Assembly (NCBI GenBank): GCA_963743785.1
Contig: CAVURD010000008.1
Coordinates: forward strand, 83,955-147,954
From: Bog-473 sp963743785
Lineage (GTDB): Bacteria; Actinomycetota; Acidimicrobiia; Acidimicrobiales; RAAP-2
Direction: 5' to 3'
Length of the DNA: 64,000 nt
Shown here: positions 51,194 to 61,437 of the stretch, in pieces
How the letters are laid out: each line of letters begins with the position of its first letter
Position numbering within the stretch: position 1 is the first letter of the stretch
Position numbers and translations under genes: made by a program
Notes under the pieces: generated by a model
Databases searched by the model: none
Told to the model about the DNA's origin: nothing
The model's input: the letters and a program-made list of their open reading frames with translations, nothing else

Positions 51194-52006
51194 ATGCCGA
51201 TCATGTCATTTGTCGAGGTCTCTGCCCCACACCCGCATGTCGCCGTGCTCACCCTGAACCGGCCGGACCGCATGAACGCCATGGCGTTCGACGTCATGCT
51301 CCCGTTGCGCGACACCCTTCGCGCCATCGGCGACGACAACGACGTACGGGTCGTGGTCCTCACCGGCGCCGGGACCGGATTCTGCTCGGGGGCCGATCTC
51401 GAAGACCCCGGGTCAATCCCCCACACCGAGGGCCTCACACTGCCGACCTTGGCCATGCGGTCCATGGAACTGCTCGACGACGTCATCTCCACCATTCGGC
51501 GTCTCCACCAGCCGGTCATCGCGGCCGTCAATGGCCCGGCCATCGGGGGAGGGTTCTGCCTCGCCCTCGCAGCCGATGTCCGTATCGCCGCCGACACTGC
51601 CTACTTCCGAGCGGCCGGCATCAATAACGGGCTCACCGCGGCCGAGCTCGGGATCAGCTTCCTGCTGCCCCGGGCGATCGGCCATTCCCGGGCGGCCGAA
51701 ATCATGCTCACCGGGCGCGACGTCTCGGCTGAGGAGGCGGACCGCATTGGGCTGGTCTCCCGCGTGGTGGCCCCGGACGCGCTTCTCAGAAGCTGCACCG
51801 AGGTGGCCGACCGCATCATCGGCTGGAGCCGGGCCGGCGTTGAGCTGACGAAGCGTCAACTCTGGAACAGCCTGGACGCATCGAGCCTACAAACGCACAT
51901 GGACGCCGAAGGCATGGCCCAGCTCTTCGTGCGCGTCACCACCAAGAACTTCGAGGAGTCGGTCCAGGCTCGGCGGGAAGGACGACCGCCAGTCTTCATC
52001 GATTGA
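51194..52006 (+). CDS. Enoyl-CoA hydratase/isomerase family
   Basis: 270 aa. The first oxyanion element is GAGTGFCSGADLED and the second IAAVNGPAIGGGFCLALAADV. A conserved LLPRAIGHSRAAEIMLTGR follows. Like other crotonases it probably acts in lipid degradation. It ends directly next to the convergent truncated haemoglobin gene. Confidence 0.92.
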   Translation: MPIMSFVEVSAPHPHVAVLTLNRPDRMNAMAFDVMLPLRDTLRAIGDDNDVRVVVLTGAGTGFCSGADLEDPGSIPHTEGLTLPTLAMRSMELLDDVISTIRRLHQPVIAAVNGPAIGGGFCLALAADVRIAADTAYFRAAGINNGLTAAELGISFLLPRAIGHSRAAEIMLTGRDVSAEEADRIGLVSRVVAPDALLRSCTEVADRIIGWSRAGVELTKRQLWNSLDASSLQTHMDAEGMAQLFVRVTTKNFEESVQARREGRPPVFID

Positions 52007-52417
52007 CTACGGGGCGTTCAGCAGCGACTGAGCCGCCATGACGAAGTAGGCATCCAACTCCTCGGCGTCGGGGGGAGTGAGACGCTCCGTCTCCACCATC
52101 CGGGCCACAGCTGCATGCATATGGCGAAGCCAGGCATCTCGCTCAGCCGGGCCGATGATGAAGGGCGCATGTCGCATCCGGAGCCTTGGATGCCCGCGGG
52201 TCTCGTTGTAGGTCGAAGGTCCACCCCAGTACTGCACCAGGAAGAGGGCAAGGTGATGCTTGGGTTCCGTCAGGTCTTCGGGGTAGAGCGGTCGCAGGAG
52301 CGGGTCACCGGCGACCCCGAGGTAGAAGGAATCAATGAGGTCGAAAAAGAATTGATCCCCGCCGACCCGGTCGAAGAGTGCGTCCACGACCCTGACGGTA
52401 GACGCTCTAGACTGCAT
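52007..52417 (-). CDS. Truncated haemoglobin, group II (trHbO-like)
   Basis: 136 aa. Features are VGGDQFFFDLIDSFY (B10 Tyr region), PLYPED, the F8 His segment RMRHAPFII and a Trp at the G8 position (RDAWLRH). Group II truncated globins bind O2/NO and act in stress defence. The ATG at 52417 lies only 8 bases from the tRNA 5' end; a GTG at 52387 is an alternative. Confidence 0.9.
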   Translation of the reverse strand: MQSRASTVRVVDALFDRVGGDQFFFDLIDSFYLGVAGDPLLRPLYPEDLTEPKHHLALFLVQYWGGPSTYNETRGHPRLRMRHAPFIIGPAERDAWLRHMHAAVARMVETERLTPPDAEELDAYFVMAAQSLLNAP

Positions 52418-52425
52418 CTCCGTTC

Positions 52426-52496
<71 letters not shown>

Positions 52497-52878
52497 CTCC
52501 TCATTCGCCCACTTCAGCGGCCAAGTGCGCCAAATTCCGGTACTCATCCGCCGACTTGGCCAAGGTGCTCGGTTCAGTTTCGGATCATTGCAGCCTTCGG
52601 GGATCATCACGTGACTCCGGCTGGAGTCGACCAGCCGTTCACAGCGGTGGCGGCCAATCACGTGGGTACCAATCAGGTGGGCAATGGCTGAAGATGGCGG
52701 AACCACCGGGCTCGATCCCCGAAGGTCTCGCCCCGTTCTGGACAGCGGCACACCTTCAACATGCAGTAACGCAGCGACTGGCGGCACGGGGAACTTCTCG
52801 GCCAACTACCTCAAGGTGCAGCCGCTTTACGCACACTTAACGTCCTTCTCACGCTGCGTTCATCTGCGGCGTTTAGGT
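52497..52878. other. Gene-free stretch after tRNA-Gly
   Basis: About 380 bases without a supported gene. It contains a small inverted repeat (GACTCC-GGCT-GGAGTC, about 52614-52629). No copy of the tRNA 3' end was spotted here. Confidence 0.5.
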
Positions 52879-53399
52879 TCAGTATTGGCGCCCAGGACGC
52901 ACCCCCAGTTCGGCGTCGTTGCCCCATTCCGGGTCCGTGGGTCCCCAGCAGATGCCCACGGCCCGGAGGGGGCACGGCGATGCGATCAACGACCCCGTGC
53001 CAATGAGGAAGGCCAGCCCCCACACCGAAAGATTTTCCGGTTGGTGGCCCGGAAGTCTGGGCTTGACCAGAACCGCTTCGGCACTTGCTCGCGGGCGTAT
53101 GGCTCGGTGAATGGTCGGTCGCTGAGGATCGACCCGAAGACGATCAAGATGAGGGATCCGTGGGCGACAGCCTGGGCGTATCTGCCCAAGGTGGCAATGT
53201 CCGATGGGTCGAGGGCAGCCAGCAGAATCAGCATGCCGCCGAAGTAGACCACGCCGACCACGTCGAATAGATGGACCTTGTGCCGCACGATTGCCCGCGC
53301 CAGAACGACGACGGCCACAACGATGCCGACCGTCGCACCCCAGTAGACACCTCCGAAACGCACCGCTAGTAGAAACGCAAACCACGGGGAAAACTCCAA
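52879..53399 (-). pseudogene. Frame-disrupted small membrane protein
   Basis: The frame from a TTG at 53399 gives EFSPWFAFLLAV, RFGGVYWGATVG and two or three further membrane helices, ending in PDFRATNRK. A one-base change at the four-A run on the coding strand (53033-53036) moves the rest to another frame (LSVWGLAFLIGTGSLIAS) until a stop at 52879. The joined protein resembles actinobacterial membrane proteins with a PFTEPYARE segment, function unknown. An assembly indel is possible. Confidence 0.6.
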
Positions 53400-54281
53400 A
53401 TGAGGTCGGTCACCGCCTGCTCCCTTGTGCCGGTAGCCCGGCAGTTCCCCCCGCCCCCTCGACAAATTTTCGATGGTTCCTTGAAGCTCCCCCGAAGCGG
53501 CGCCGCTGCCACTCCTCGGACGCGGAACGAGAGGGCCGAAGCCCTCCCGTTCATTGACGCCATTAGATCGGGGCACGGGCGCCAAGGCTGGTTGCCCTTA
53601 GCCCTGCGCCCATCGTCCCGCTCCCTGGACTGTGGGGTTTGTCCCTTTTGCCGGCAGTCCCCCGGAGCGGGACACTATCCGTCGCCGCCGCCGGTGATTG
53701 CCTGAGCTACACAATGTGCAACGGGATGCTGCCGTTCGTTGGGCTTCGATTCCGCAGCTCCAATCGCAATCGACCTGTAACTCGGTTCTAAGGTCCCCCT
53801 CAATTGGCGCCGTTAGGTTGGGGATCGCTGTTCCCGTCCGGGTCGGTGAGTTCCAACAAGTTCCCCTTGACCGCTCAACGACCGGGACGGGACAGCCCAT
53901 TCATCTTGGTTGCACCTCACATAGCCCGGACGCGACCAGGGGCCGAGCCGAGGCTCAGCCCCTCGTGCGCCAATTCGCCCTTTGAGCACATCATGGCCCA
54001 GTTGGGTGAGTCGAAGCCTCGTAGCGATTTCCGCTGCTCCTAGGGTGAACACGTCAACGGTCGTCCACGACTGGCGCTATCCCACCCCGACTTTCCCGAA
54101 CCGATGGCCAGTCTTTCCGGCGGCTTCATCTGGACCTGGCCCGACGTGGAGAAGTGGGCCAAGGCAACGGGGCGGACTGTCAGCAGTTCCGAGCAGATGG
54201 CAACCGAACTACCACTCGATTGCCATTCCCGTTCCATATCCTGCGGGTTGCCTCCCAAACGACCATCAGAGAGCAGGCCAC
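53400..54281. other. Long gene-poor stretch
   Basis: About 880 bases with no supported gene on either strand. Short open frames exist, but none has family motifs. One imperfect hairpin (about 53939-53962) was noted without a T tract. Confidence 0.5.
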
Positions 54282-54836
54282 GTGAACAACAGCCGAATAA
54301 GCACGCCCAAGTTCGGGTTTTCCACCTTGGGATTGGCCGCACTGATGTTTTTGACCCTGCTCGTGATGCCGGCCTCCGCGAAGGCGGCGACCACCGCGTC
54401 TTCAACCACTAATTCCCACGTCTTCCCCGGTCCTACGACTGGGAATGGCGTGAAGGGTGCGATCGCCCATACCTGCACCGCGACCGTTTATAACGCTGCG
54501 TACCCGTGGTCGGCGAAGCTCCATGAGTCGTACAAGTACAATGGCGAATGGACCAGTTGGCCACCCGTCAACTTGTACAACCATTTTGATACGTACGCCA
54601 TCCCCGCGTCCACTTGGTCGAACCTTGCCAGTGCGTTCTCGGGGTGCGATACCAGAGTGACCTACAAGGACAACGAGGGCACGATCACCGTTGTGGCAGT
54701 AGACCCCTGGTCGGGAGGCAACTACTTCAGTTGCACGACGACCGGAAAATATGATTGTCGTGAATCCTTCAACAGGGGCTCGCGGCTTACTGGCGATGAT
54801 TTGTGGGTCAACTATACAGTCACGAGACACCGGTAG
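54282..54836 (+). CDS. Secreted protein of unknown function, 184 aa
   Basis: A signal peptide (STLGLAALMFLTLLVMPASA) is followed by a soluble domain with aromatic- and Asn-rich segments (YPWSAKLHESYKYNGEWT) and four Cys. No known family recognised. Base composition is lower in GC than the neighbours, compatible with acquisition. GTG start; the gene is isolated. Confidence 0.65.
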   Translation: MNNSRISTPKFGFSTLGLAALMFLTLLVMPASAKAATTASSTTNSHVFPGPTTGNGVKGAIAHTCTATVYNAAYPWSAKLHESYKYNGEWTSWPPVNLYNHFDTYAIPASTWSNLASAFSGCDTRVTYKDNEGTITVVAVDPWSGGNYFSCTTTGKYDCRESFNRGSRLTGDDLWVNYTVTRHR

Positions 54837-55158
54837 TTACCCCGCATTAGCCCGGCGGTGGTCGAGTTCCAGGCCGAGGTCGGGTTGATTTCCTCGCCCC
54901 GAACCCCATAGTTGCGCTTGTGCACAAGACGAGTCGGAGCCAGGCTGCATTTCAAAGGAACGTGAGCCTCTTCATAGTGCTCAACGAATGCCTGCGTCTC
55001 GATATCTTCGCTTTGTTGAGAAATGCGAATACCTTCAACACGTCTTTGCTCCTTTTGAGGAGGGTTTCGACAGCCCGATGATACGAACGAAAGTCGTCCG
55101 TACCGAACGGGACGGGGCTGCCCCCGTCCCGCCGGGGCCCACGGCCAGGCAGGCCCAC
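54837..55158. other. Gene-poor stretch
   Basis: About 320 bases. Only weak open frames on each strand. Nothing recognisable is seen. Confidence 0.4.
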
Positions 55159-55548
55159 TCAGAGGTCCTTCTTCATGCGGATTGACGTAGCGGTGTACCC
55201 CATCGATTCATACAGATGTCGTGCGACCTGGTTGTGCCCGAATACGTTCAGTCCAAGGTCTGAAGCTCCCCGAGAGCGAGCGTCGGATTCCGCGAGTTCC
55301 ATGGCCAATCTGCCGTATCTCTTACCCCGATGGGCCTCTTCCATCCTGACGTAGAAAACCCACAAGGATCCCGGCTGGTCAGCAGGCCGCTGGGGCCCGA
55401 TCCAGAGCCGGCCGACGGCCGTGCCCTCGTCATCGAGGACCGAAGAGGAGTTGGCCGTCTGCTGGTACTCCCCTAGGAACAGTGCTCTCGATTGCTCGCT
55501 GGCATTGCGTCGAGCAGTATCTGGCCGTTCTCCTGCTCTGACCCTCAC
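55159..55548 (-). CDS. GNAT acetyltransferase, N-terminal start unclear
   Basis: The C-terminal GNAT part is clear (WVFYVRMEEAHRGKRYGRLAM, HNQVARHLYESMGY). In the same frame, homology-like residues extend upstream to about 55614 (LRPLTDEETSEFIERQLEQY), but this stretch has no ATG, GTG or TTG before a stop; the 55548 GTG would cut the family-typical N-terminus. The gene may be damaged, have a CTG start, or have a sequencing error. Confidence 0.7.
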   Translation of the reverse strand: MRVRAGERPDTARRNASEQSRALFLGEYQQTANSSSVLDDEGTAVGRLWIGPQRPADQPGSLWVFYVRMEEAHRGKRYGRLAMELAESDARSRGASDLGLNVFGHNQVARHLYESMGYTATSIRMKKDL

Positions 55549-55776
55549 TTCGACGTATTGCTCGAGCTGCCTTTCAATGAACTCCGAGGTCTCTTCGTCG
55601 GTGAGCGGTCGCAGGCTTGCGTGCAGGCCTCAAATCTAGGCTTCTACATGCCCCAGTTCGCCGGACGAGGCACAGTTGATCTGCACAACTAGGGCAGTTG
55701 GCTTCGAGCAACGCCCCACGTCGCCATGAGACTGACGAGACGAGGGTCGAAGCATCCTGACGCTACCCTTTGAAGC

Positions 55777-56157
55777 ATGCCAAATAGCAGCGGAGTGCAA
55801 AGGGAACGTGACGATTGGCGGGAGACAACGCTTTCTCATGTTCGCAAGTTGATCGAGCAGGCTGATCCGGAAATGGTGGAGGAACGCAAGTGGAGAAAGA
55901 AGGCCAACCCAGAAGGTGTTCCCGTCTGGTCGCACGACGGCATGATTTGCACGGGAGAGACCTACAAGACGCACGTGAAAGTCACCTTCGCCAGGGGCGC
56001 GTCATTGAAGGACCCCTCAAACTTGTTTAACTCCAGCCTCGACGGTGATACACGTCGTGCAATCGACATTCATGATGGCGAGAAAATCAATGAACGGGCG
56101 TTCAAGGCACTCATCAAAGAGGCTGTGGCCCTGAATCTGACTCCTCGTCGCAAGTAG
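55777..56157 (+). CDS. DUF1801-family (YdhG/frataxin-like fold) protein
   Basis: 126 aa. WRETTLSHVRKLIEQADPEM, KWRKKANPEGVPVWSHDGMI and KVTFARGASLKDPSNLFNSS match the DUF1801 pattern. Family members have been linked to iron chaperone-like functions, but roles are unproven. The gene seems intact and sits in a gene-poor area. Confidence 0.82.
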   Translation: MPNSSGVQRERDDWRETTLSHVRKLIEQADPEMVEERKWRKKANPEGVPVWSHDGMICTGETYKTHVKVTFARGASLKDPSNLFNSSLDGDTRRAIDIHDGEKINERAFKALIKEAVALNLTPRRK

Positions 56158-56340
56158 GGAGCGTGGTACCGCCCGTGCTTTACATGCCGCATCCTCGGAC
56201 GGGTGGCGCACCTGATCGCTCCACACGCAGGGAGGGTGGGGCGCCTGGATCCCTCACTCCCCCGCACCCGTGACCTTCGAGGCATCATCGCCGGTGTAGG
56301 CCTGCCCAGCGCCTGCCCCGGTGGATCGCGAGAATGGACC

Positions 56341-57536
56341 GTGCTCCTATCAGGACGGATCAAGTGGTCGTGGGCTGTCGGGTCGATCGTACTCGTCGCC
56401 ACCGCACTCGCCGCCGTGACGGGAGCCGCAGGAAGGGGGGATACACCTGCACTCGCGGCCTCGAGTGGCTCGGGCCGCCCGGCCAACACGGCGGCTTCGC
56501 CTCTCATGCGACCAGCACCAGCTTCGACGCGGCCACAAGGGCGGCCGGCGCACCCACCCACACCGACCACCACGGCGCCGGGGTCCCCCAGCCCCGTCGC
56601 GCTGGCCGGGTGCCCGGTGCCCCCCCAGCCGACACTCCCGGCCTCACCGCCGCCGTGGCACCCCGCGGTCCTCGTGACATCCCTTCCGCCGGTGACTCCG
56701 CCAGTGCCGTGGACCTCCCACGTCGCGGCTCTCACCGGCAAGGGCATGTGGATCTGGCAATGGGCGAGCACCGACGGTGGCGACGCCGGCGCCATCGTGC
56801 AACAGGCCGTTTCGGAGGGGCTGCATCAGCTGTGGGTCCGGGTGGGTGACTCGATGAATGGCTTCTACGGCGCAGAAGAGCTCGACGCGCTCGTACCCAT
56901 CGCGCACGCCCATGGCATCGACGTGATCGCATGGGGTTTCCCATACCTGTGGGACCCCGTGGGCGACGCCGCCTGGACCGCGCAGATCCTCGACTGGCGC
57001 GCCCCCGACGGCCAGCAGGTCGACGGCTACAGCGCTGACATCGAGGAAGCGACCGAGGGTGTCATGCTGAGCGCCCAGCGGGCGGCCGTGTACCTCGAGC
57101 TCGTTCGGCAGGTCGCGGGCAGCCGGCTGGTCGTGGCGACCGTCTACCCTCCGAGTGACGCCAACTGGGACGGCGGGTACCCGTACCAGGCAATGGCACC
57201 TTACGTCGACGCTTTCGCTCCGATGGTGTACTGGGAGTGCACCGATCCCGGCACCGACGCCGCGCAAGACGTCGCTCGCCTCTCGACACTCCGACCGGTG
57301 CACGTCATCGGACAGGCCTTCAACTTGGCCAGTGTTGGCGGCCGGACCGACTCCCCGAGCGGAGCAGAGATCGCAAATTTCTCAGCGCAGGTCGGCGGGC
57401 GGGCGCGCTCGGCGCGTCGTTCTGGGTGTGGCAGGAGGCCACGCCGGAGGAGTGGGCCGCCCTGGGCGGCTACCGCTGGGGCTCGTCCGGGTTTCGGCCT
57501 AGGCCACGATCCACCCCGACAACATCTCGACCCTAG
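56341..57536 (+). CDS. Secreted TIM-barrel glycosidase-like protein, frameshifted
   Basis: An N-terminal membrane/signal segment (AVGSIVLVATALAAVTGAAG) leads to a Pro/Thr-rich linker, then a barrel-like domain: GKGMWIWQWASTDGG, LHQLWVRVGD, IDVIAWGFPYLW, VDGYSADIEEA and AFAPMVYWECTDPG. The D-x-E at the SADIEEA strand is reminiscent of glycosidase catalytic pairs. After about 57394-57405 the frame changes by one base and the fold continues (GASFWVWQEATPEEW) to 57536. Either indel or true mutation. Confidence 0.65.
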
Positions 57537-57711
57537 TCCCCGAGCAAGCATTGCGGCCGAATCCGGCAATTGGCCCGAAGCAACCAAGACCGCCTGGACG
57601 GAGGCCTATCGGAGAACCGACAATGCGTCGATCAGCGTCGTGTCCCCGATTTACCCGGTGTGTCCAGGGCAGAGATCACCGCCGAGTTCGCGGGCACCGG
57701 AGATGAGTGCG

Positions 57712-58563
57712 TCAGCCGAGCGCCTCGATCACGGCGGCAAAATCAGGCCACTGCACTCCAGCGTCAATGACCGAGGTCAAGAGTGCGTCGGTGGCGGGAC
57801 CGACGCGCAGCTCGACTCCGGCCTGTTCGGCGAGATCGACGGCCAAACGAACGTCCTTGCGAGCAAGCGAGGGAGAGAACCACCCAGGGTGAGAGTTGTC
57901 GAACAGGCTCTCCAGTCGCACCTTGCTCGCGGCACTCACCACGAAGCTGTCCGCAAGGATACCCTTGAGAAGGTCGTCGGAGATCCCGTTCTTTCGGGCG
58001 GTGACAATCCCCTCAGCGAGCGCCGTCACACCGGTGATGAGCAGCAGGTTGGAGACGAGCTTCATGGTCGCCCCGGTTCCAACCGGCCCGCAATAGGTGT
58101 ACCCGGCACCAAGGTCACTCCACAGGGAATCGAGCATCTCGACCGCCGTCGAAGGTCCTCCGATCAAAAAGCTCCCCGTACCGGCTGCGATTAGTGATGG
58201 GGATCCCATCACGGGCGAATCGAGCACCCTCCCCTCAGGGCCGGCCCGCGCCAGTCGACGGACAGTGTCTGGCGAGACCGTGCTGACGTTGGCCAAGACC
58301 GCGGTCGGTCCGAGTGACGCCAGAGCACCATCATCGCCAAGGCACACCTCGAGAACAGCAGCGTCATCCGCCAGCACTACCAAGACCACGTCTGAGCCGA
58401 TCACTGCCGCCTTTGCAGACTCGGTCTCGACGGCGCCCTTCGCTACAAGGTCCGTGGCTCTGCCCGCTGACCGATTCCAGACGGTGACCAGGTGAGCCCG
58501 CTCGAGCGCTCTCGTGGCGAACGCCTTTCCCATATTCCCCATACCCAAGACGGCGATGCGCAT
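57712..58563 (-). CDS. 3-hydroxyisobutyrate dehydrogenase/imine reductase-like
   Basis: 283 aa. The Rossmann GMGNMG motif is at the N-terminus (IAVLGMGNMGKAFATRAL); LDSPVMGSPSLIAAGT holds the substrate loop and the catalytic Lys is in GATMKLVSNLLL. The family converts beta-hydroxyacids or imines. It stands alone, divergent from a VOC protein. Confidence 0.9.
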   Translation of the reverse strand: MRIAVLGMGNMGKAFATRALERAHLVTVWNRSAGRATDLVAKGAVETESAKAAVIGSDVVLVVLADDAAVLEVCLGDDGALASLGPTAVLANVSTVSPDTVRRLARAGPEGRVLDSPVMGSPSLIAAGTGSFLIGGPSTAVEMLDSLWSDLGAGYTYCGPVGTGATMKLVSNLLLITGVTALAEGIVTARKNGISDDLLKGILADSFVVSAASKVRLESLFDNSHPGWFSPSLARKDVRLAVDLAEQAGVELRVGPATDALLTSVIDAGVQWPDFAAVIEALG

Positions 58564-58725
58564 GCGGCCAGCCTACGTTCGTCTGTCGGGAAGAAACGAG
58601 GGCCGATCTCGGGGTAAGCGGCAAGTAGGCCGTAACGCCGGCCTGTGGGACGCCTTCGGCCCAAAACAATTTTGAAGTGCCACTGGTACGCTGACTTGCA
58701 ATCCCGAACGCTGAGGAGGATTGAC

Positions 58726-59118
58726 GTGGCAGAGTTTCCAGGAATTACACACGTTGCGCTGACGGTCAGCGATCTGGACCGGAGTGTGCCTTGGTATCGA
58801 GCTCTATTCGGCGCTGATCCAGTTCTCGACGAAGATACCGGGCCCTTCCGTCATGTCGTGTGGTTGGTTGGGCAAACGCTGGTGGGGCTCCATCAGTTTC
58901 CGGATCTGGCGAGCAACGAGCCGTTCAATGAACGGCGAATCGGTTTGGATCACCTGGCGTTTGCGTGCGCCGACCGATCGGAGCTGGCGGAGTGGGAAGC
59001 ACGACTGACCGAGCTGGGTATGGCCAACGGTGGAATCGTTGATGCTCCCTATGGATCAGGCTTGTCCTTCCGCGATCCTGACAACATCGCGCTGGAGTTC
59101 TTCGCTCCACCGGGCTGA
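58726..59118 (+). CDS. VOC-family protein (single domain)
   Basis: 130 aa. HVALTVSDLDRSVPWYRALFG, IGLDHLAFACADR and FRDPDNIALEFF are textbook VOC motifs with a metal His and Glu. GTG at 58726 has GAGGAGGA 5 bases upstream. Reaction unknown. Confidence 0.92.
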   Translation: MAEFPGITHVALTVSDLDRSVPWYRALFGADPVLDEDTGPFRHVVWLVGQTLVGLHQFPDLASNEPFNERRIGLDHLAFACADRSELAEWEARLTELGMANGGIVDAPYGSGLSFRDPDNIALEFFAPPG

Positions 59119-59352
59119 CATCAAGTTCCGAGTGACATGTTGAGGTGGTGAGATCTCGGAAGCCCGTTTCGCCTGATGACGGATTGAAGTCGGAGGCCTC
59201 ACCTCAAGGCTCTCCTGGCTCACCGGAGGCGTTTCATTGTTAGTCAGGATCGATCGCTCCGGTGAGCGCCGCAGACTCGTGAACCCTTGCAACCTAAGGG
59301 TCCAACACGCTCCCATTCGGGTTGTGATCGCGACGCTGGTTTACGTCCCCGG

Positions 59353-60495
59353 TCAGGAAGCCTTTGGCCCGAACCACCGCTGGACCCGGGTGGACTCCCA
59401 TTGACGCTTCTCCTCCGAAAGCGCAGCATTCGGTGCAGTGAATTTCGCGACCGGGGTGTCGTACGACAGGAAATTGACGTCGATGCGCCCCACAAGGTCA
59501 TCGCCCAGCTCCACGTAGCACCCGGCCGCGCCGTCGTACGGGGGGGGTTCGCTGTCGTCGGTGAACTTGGAGATCAGCACCTTGGCGAGGGTGGCCGCCT
59601 CGCCCTCGGCGATTCCCCCGGCGCGTGGCACAGGTGCGCTCGTCACGTCGCCGATGGCAAACACGTTGGGGAACCTCGTCGCGAATGTTGTCGGATCGAC
59701 CGGGATCCAACCGTCCTCGACGAGCTCCGACGCTGCGACAACTTCGGGAGCACAGTGCACCGGAATACCCAAGAAGAGGTCGTAGGGCAACGCACGCCCA
59801 TCGTCAAGATGGGCGACATGCTGCGCTGGATCAAGACGAACCACCTTCGATCCGGGCCAGTACTCGACGCCATGGTTCTCGAGGATCGCCGTGATTGCCG
59901 ACGAGGTTCTTTGCGAGATCGGAATTGGCGCGGGCATCGGGCTGACAAGATGGATCGTCGACGAGTCCCGGAGTCCGCGCTCGGATAGATAGTGGTCCAC
60001 CAATAGGGCGGTTTCGTTCGGCGCTCCAGGGCACTTGAAGAACGGACCGAGCACGCCCACGACGACGCCGCCACCGTTGAACGCAGCAAGTGCGTCTCGG
60101 GCTCGCTCGGCACCGGCGAAGGAATAGAACTCGTACCCGTCCTCCGCCAACCCTGGCGTGGCCCCCACGTCATAGTCGGCGCCGAGCGCGACCACGAGGA
60201 CGTCGGCGTCGTAAGTCCCTGCGTCGGTGACGACTCTGCGATGCTCCGGATCAATCGACATGACGGTCTCCTGCCGAAACTCCACGCCCCGCTTGTCGAT
60301 CGCCCGATACGGGTTCCACACCTCGTTGACCTGGCGTCGACCGAACATCACGTCGAGCTTCGAGAACCCGAACATGAACGCATCGCTCTTGTCGATGAGC
60401 GTCATATGGACCTTGTCGGGAATGGCCTCGGACAGACCCGTTACCAGCTCGAGGCCGCCGAACCCAGCCCCGAGAACTACGACGTGTTTGGGCAT
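59353..60495 (-). CDS. FAD-dependent NAD(P)/sulfide:quinone oxidoreductase-like protein
   Basis: 380 aa. The dinucleotide-binding VVVLGAGFGGLELV, the middle segment VVALGADYDVG, FKCPGAPNETALLVDHY with a candidate redox Cys, and FAIGDVTSAPVPRAGGIAEG are like SQR/type II NADH dehydrogenase relatives. Membrane quinone coupling is likely but unproved. ATG 60495 is chosen since a longer frame adds 82 low-quality residues. Confidence 0.87.
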   Translation of the reverse strand: MPKHVVVLGAGFGGLELVTGLSEAIPDKVHMTLIDKSDAFMFGFSKLDVMFGRRQVNEVWNPYRAIDKRGVEFRQETVMSIDPEHRRVVTDAGTYDADVLVVALGADYDVGATPGLAEDGYEFYSFAGAERARDALAAFNGGGVVVGVLGPFFKCPGAPNETALLVDHYLSERGLRDSSTIHLVSPMPAPIPISQRTSSAITAILENHGVEYWPGSKVVRLDPAQHVAHLDDGRALPYDLFLGIPVHCAPEVVAASELVEDGWIPVDPTTFATRFPNVFAIGDVTSAPVPRAGGIAEGEAATLAKVLISKFTDDSEPPPYDGAAGCYVELGDDLVGRIDVNFLSYDTPVAKFTAPNAALSEEKRQWESTRVQRWFGPKAS

Positions 60496-60580
60496 TGGGG
60501 CAGGGTAACAGGACGAGGGTGATCGTCCCAGAACATCGGGACGGTGTGCGAATTCTCGGCGATCTAGGCGGGGTTCGGTG

Positions 60581-61267
60581 TCACCAGCGGAGTTCACCAT
60601 CGCCTTCCTGGAAGGTGCCGGTGGGGCCGTCCCTGCCAAGGGTGGCCATGCGCACGATGACTTCTGCGCCCTTTTCGACTGGTTGCCCGGCTCCGCTGAA
60701 GGGAGTGAGTTCGGTGGCGGTGAAGCCAGGCTCGACCGCATTGAATTTGATCTCTGGCAATGCTTTGGCGTATTGAACGGTGAGCATCGATACGGCGGCT
60801 TTGCTCGAGCCGTAGATGATGGAGGGGAAGTGAAACTGGCGTCGCTCCGGATTGGTCACGGCCCAGAACGAGCCCAGTGCGCTCGAGACGTTGACCACGA
60901 CCGGGTTCTCGGATCTTTCCAACAGCGGAAGTGCAGCTTGGGTGACACGGATGATGCCGATCGCGTTGGTATCGAATACCTCCAGCGCAACCTGGCCGTT
61001 GACCTCCTCGTTCGTACTAATGCCAGCGTTGTTGACGAGGACATCGAGGTGACCCTCGCGGCTGGCGATGACACCCAAGGCCGTTTTGACTGAGGCGTCG
61101 TCGGTCACTTCGAGCTGGACAAACTGTCCGCTCAGCTCGGCGGCAGCCGCCTCTCCGCGCTCGACACTGCGCGCCCCGATGTACACGATATGCCCCCGCT
61201 CGATCAGCTGGCGGGCGGTCTCGTAACCAAGCCCCTTGTTGGCTCCGGTGACAAGCGTCACGGTCAT
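60581..61267 (-). CDS. Short-chain dehydrogenase/reductase
   Basis: 228 aa. TGANKGLGYETARQL, VNNAG, NVSSALGS and YGSSKAAVSM are all present. It is similar to carbonyl-reductase-like SDRs. The start at 61267 (MTVTLVTG) has AAGGGA in the upstream bases. Confidence 0.93.
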   Translation of the reverse strand: MTVTLVTGANKGLGYETARQLIERGHIVYIGARSVERGEAAAAELSGQFVQLEVTDDASVKTALGVIASREGHLDVLVNNAGISTNEEVNGQVALEVFDTNAIGIIRVTQAALPLLERSENPVVVNVSSALGSFWAVTNPERRQFHFPSIIYGSSKAAVSMLTVQYAKALPEIKFNAVEPGFTATELTPFSGAGQPVEKGAEVIVRMATLGRDGPTGTFQEGDGELRW

Positions 61268-61437
61268 ATTTGCTAATCCCTTGGTCGTGATCTCGAGTGC
61301 CGTTTGTCGCACTGGTGAATCCGCACACCCAGTCTGATCTGTCAACCGGACCCGGCTGGTAGCCAGCATGCATCCATGCCGCTCTTCCGGCCAGGAAGCC
61401 ACAAAACGCCGGCTGTCGGACAGAGCGGCCACTGAAA

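Noticed and set aside
53939..53962. An 11-bp imperfect hairpin in the gene-poor stretch
   Set aside because: There is no T tract and no gene directly upstream. High GC makes such hairpins common by chance.
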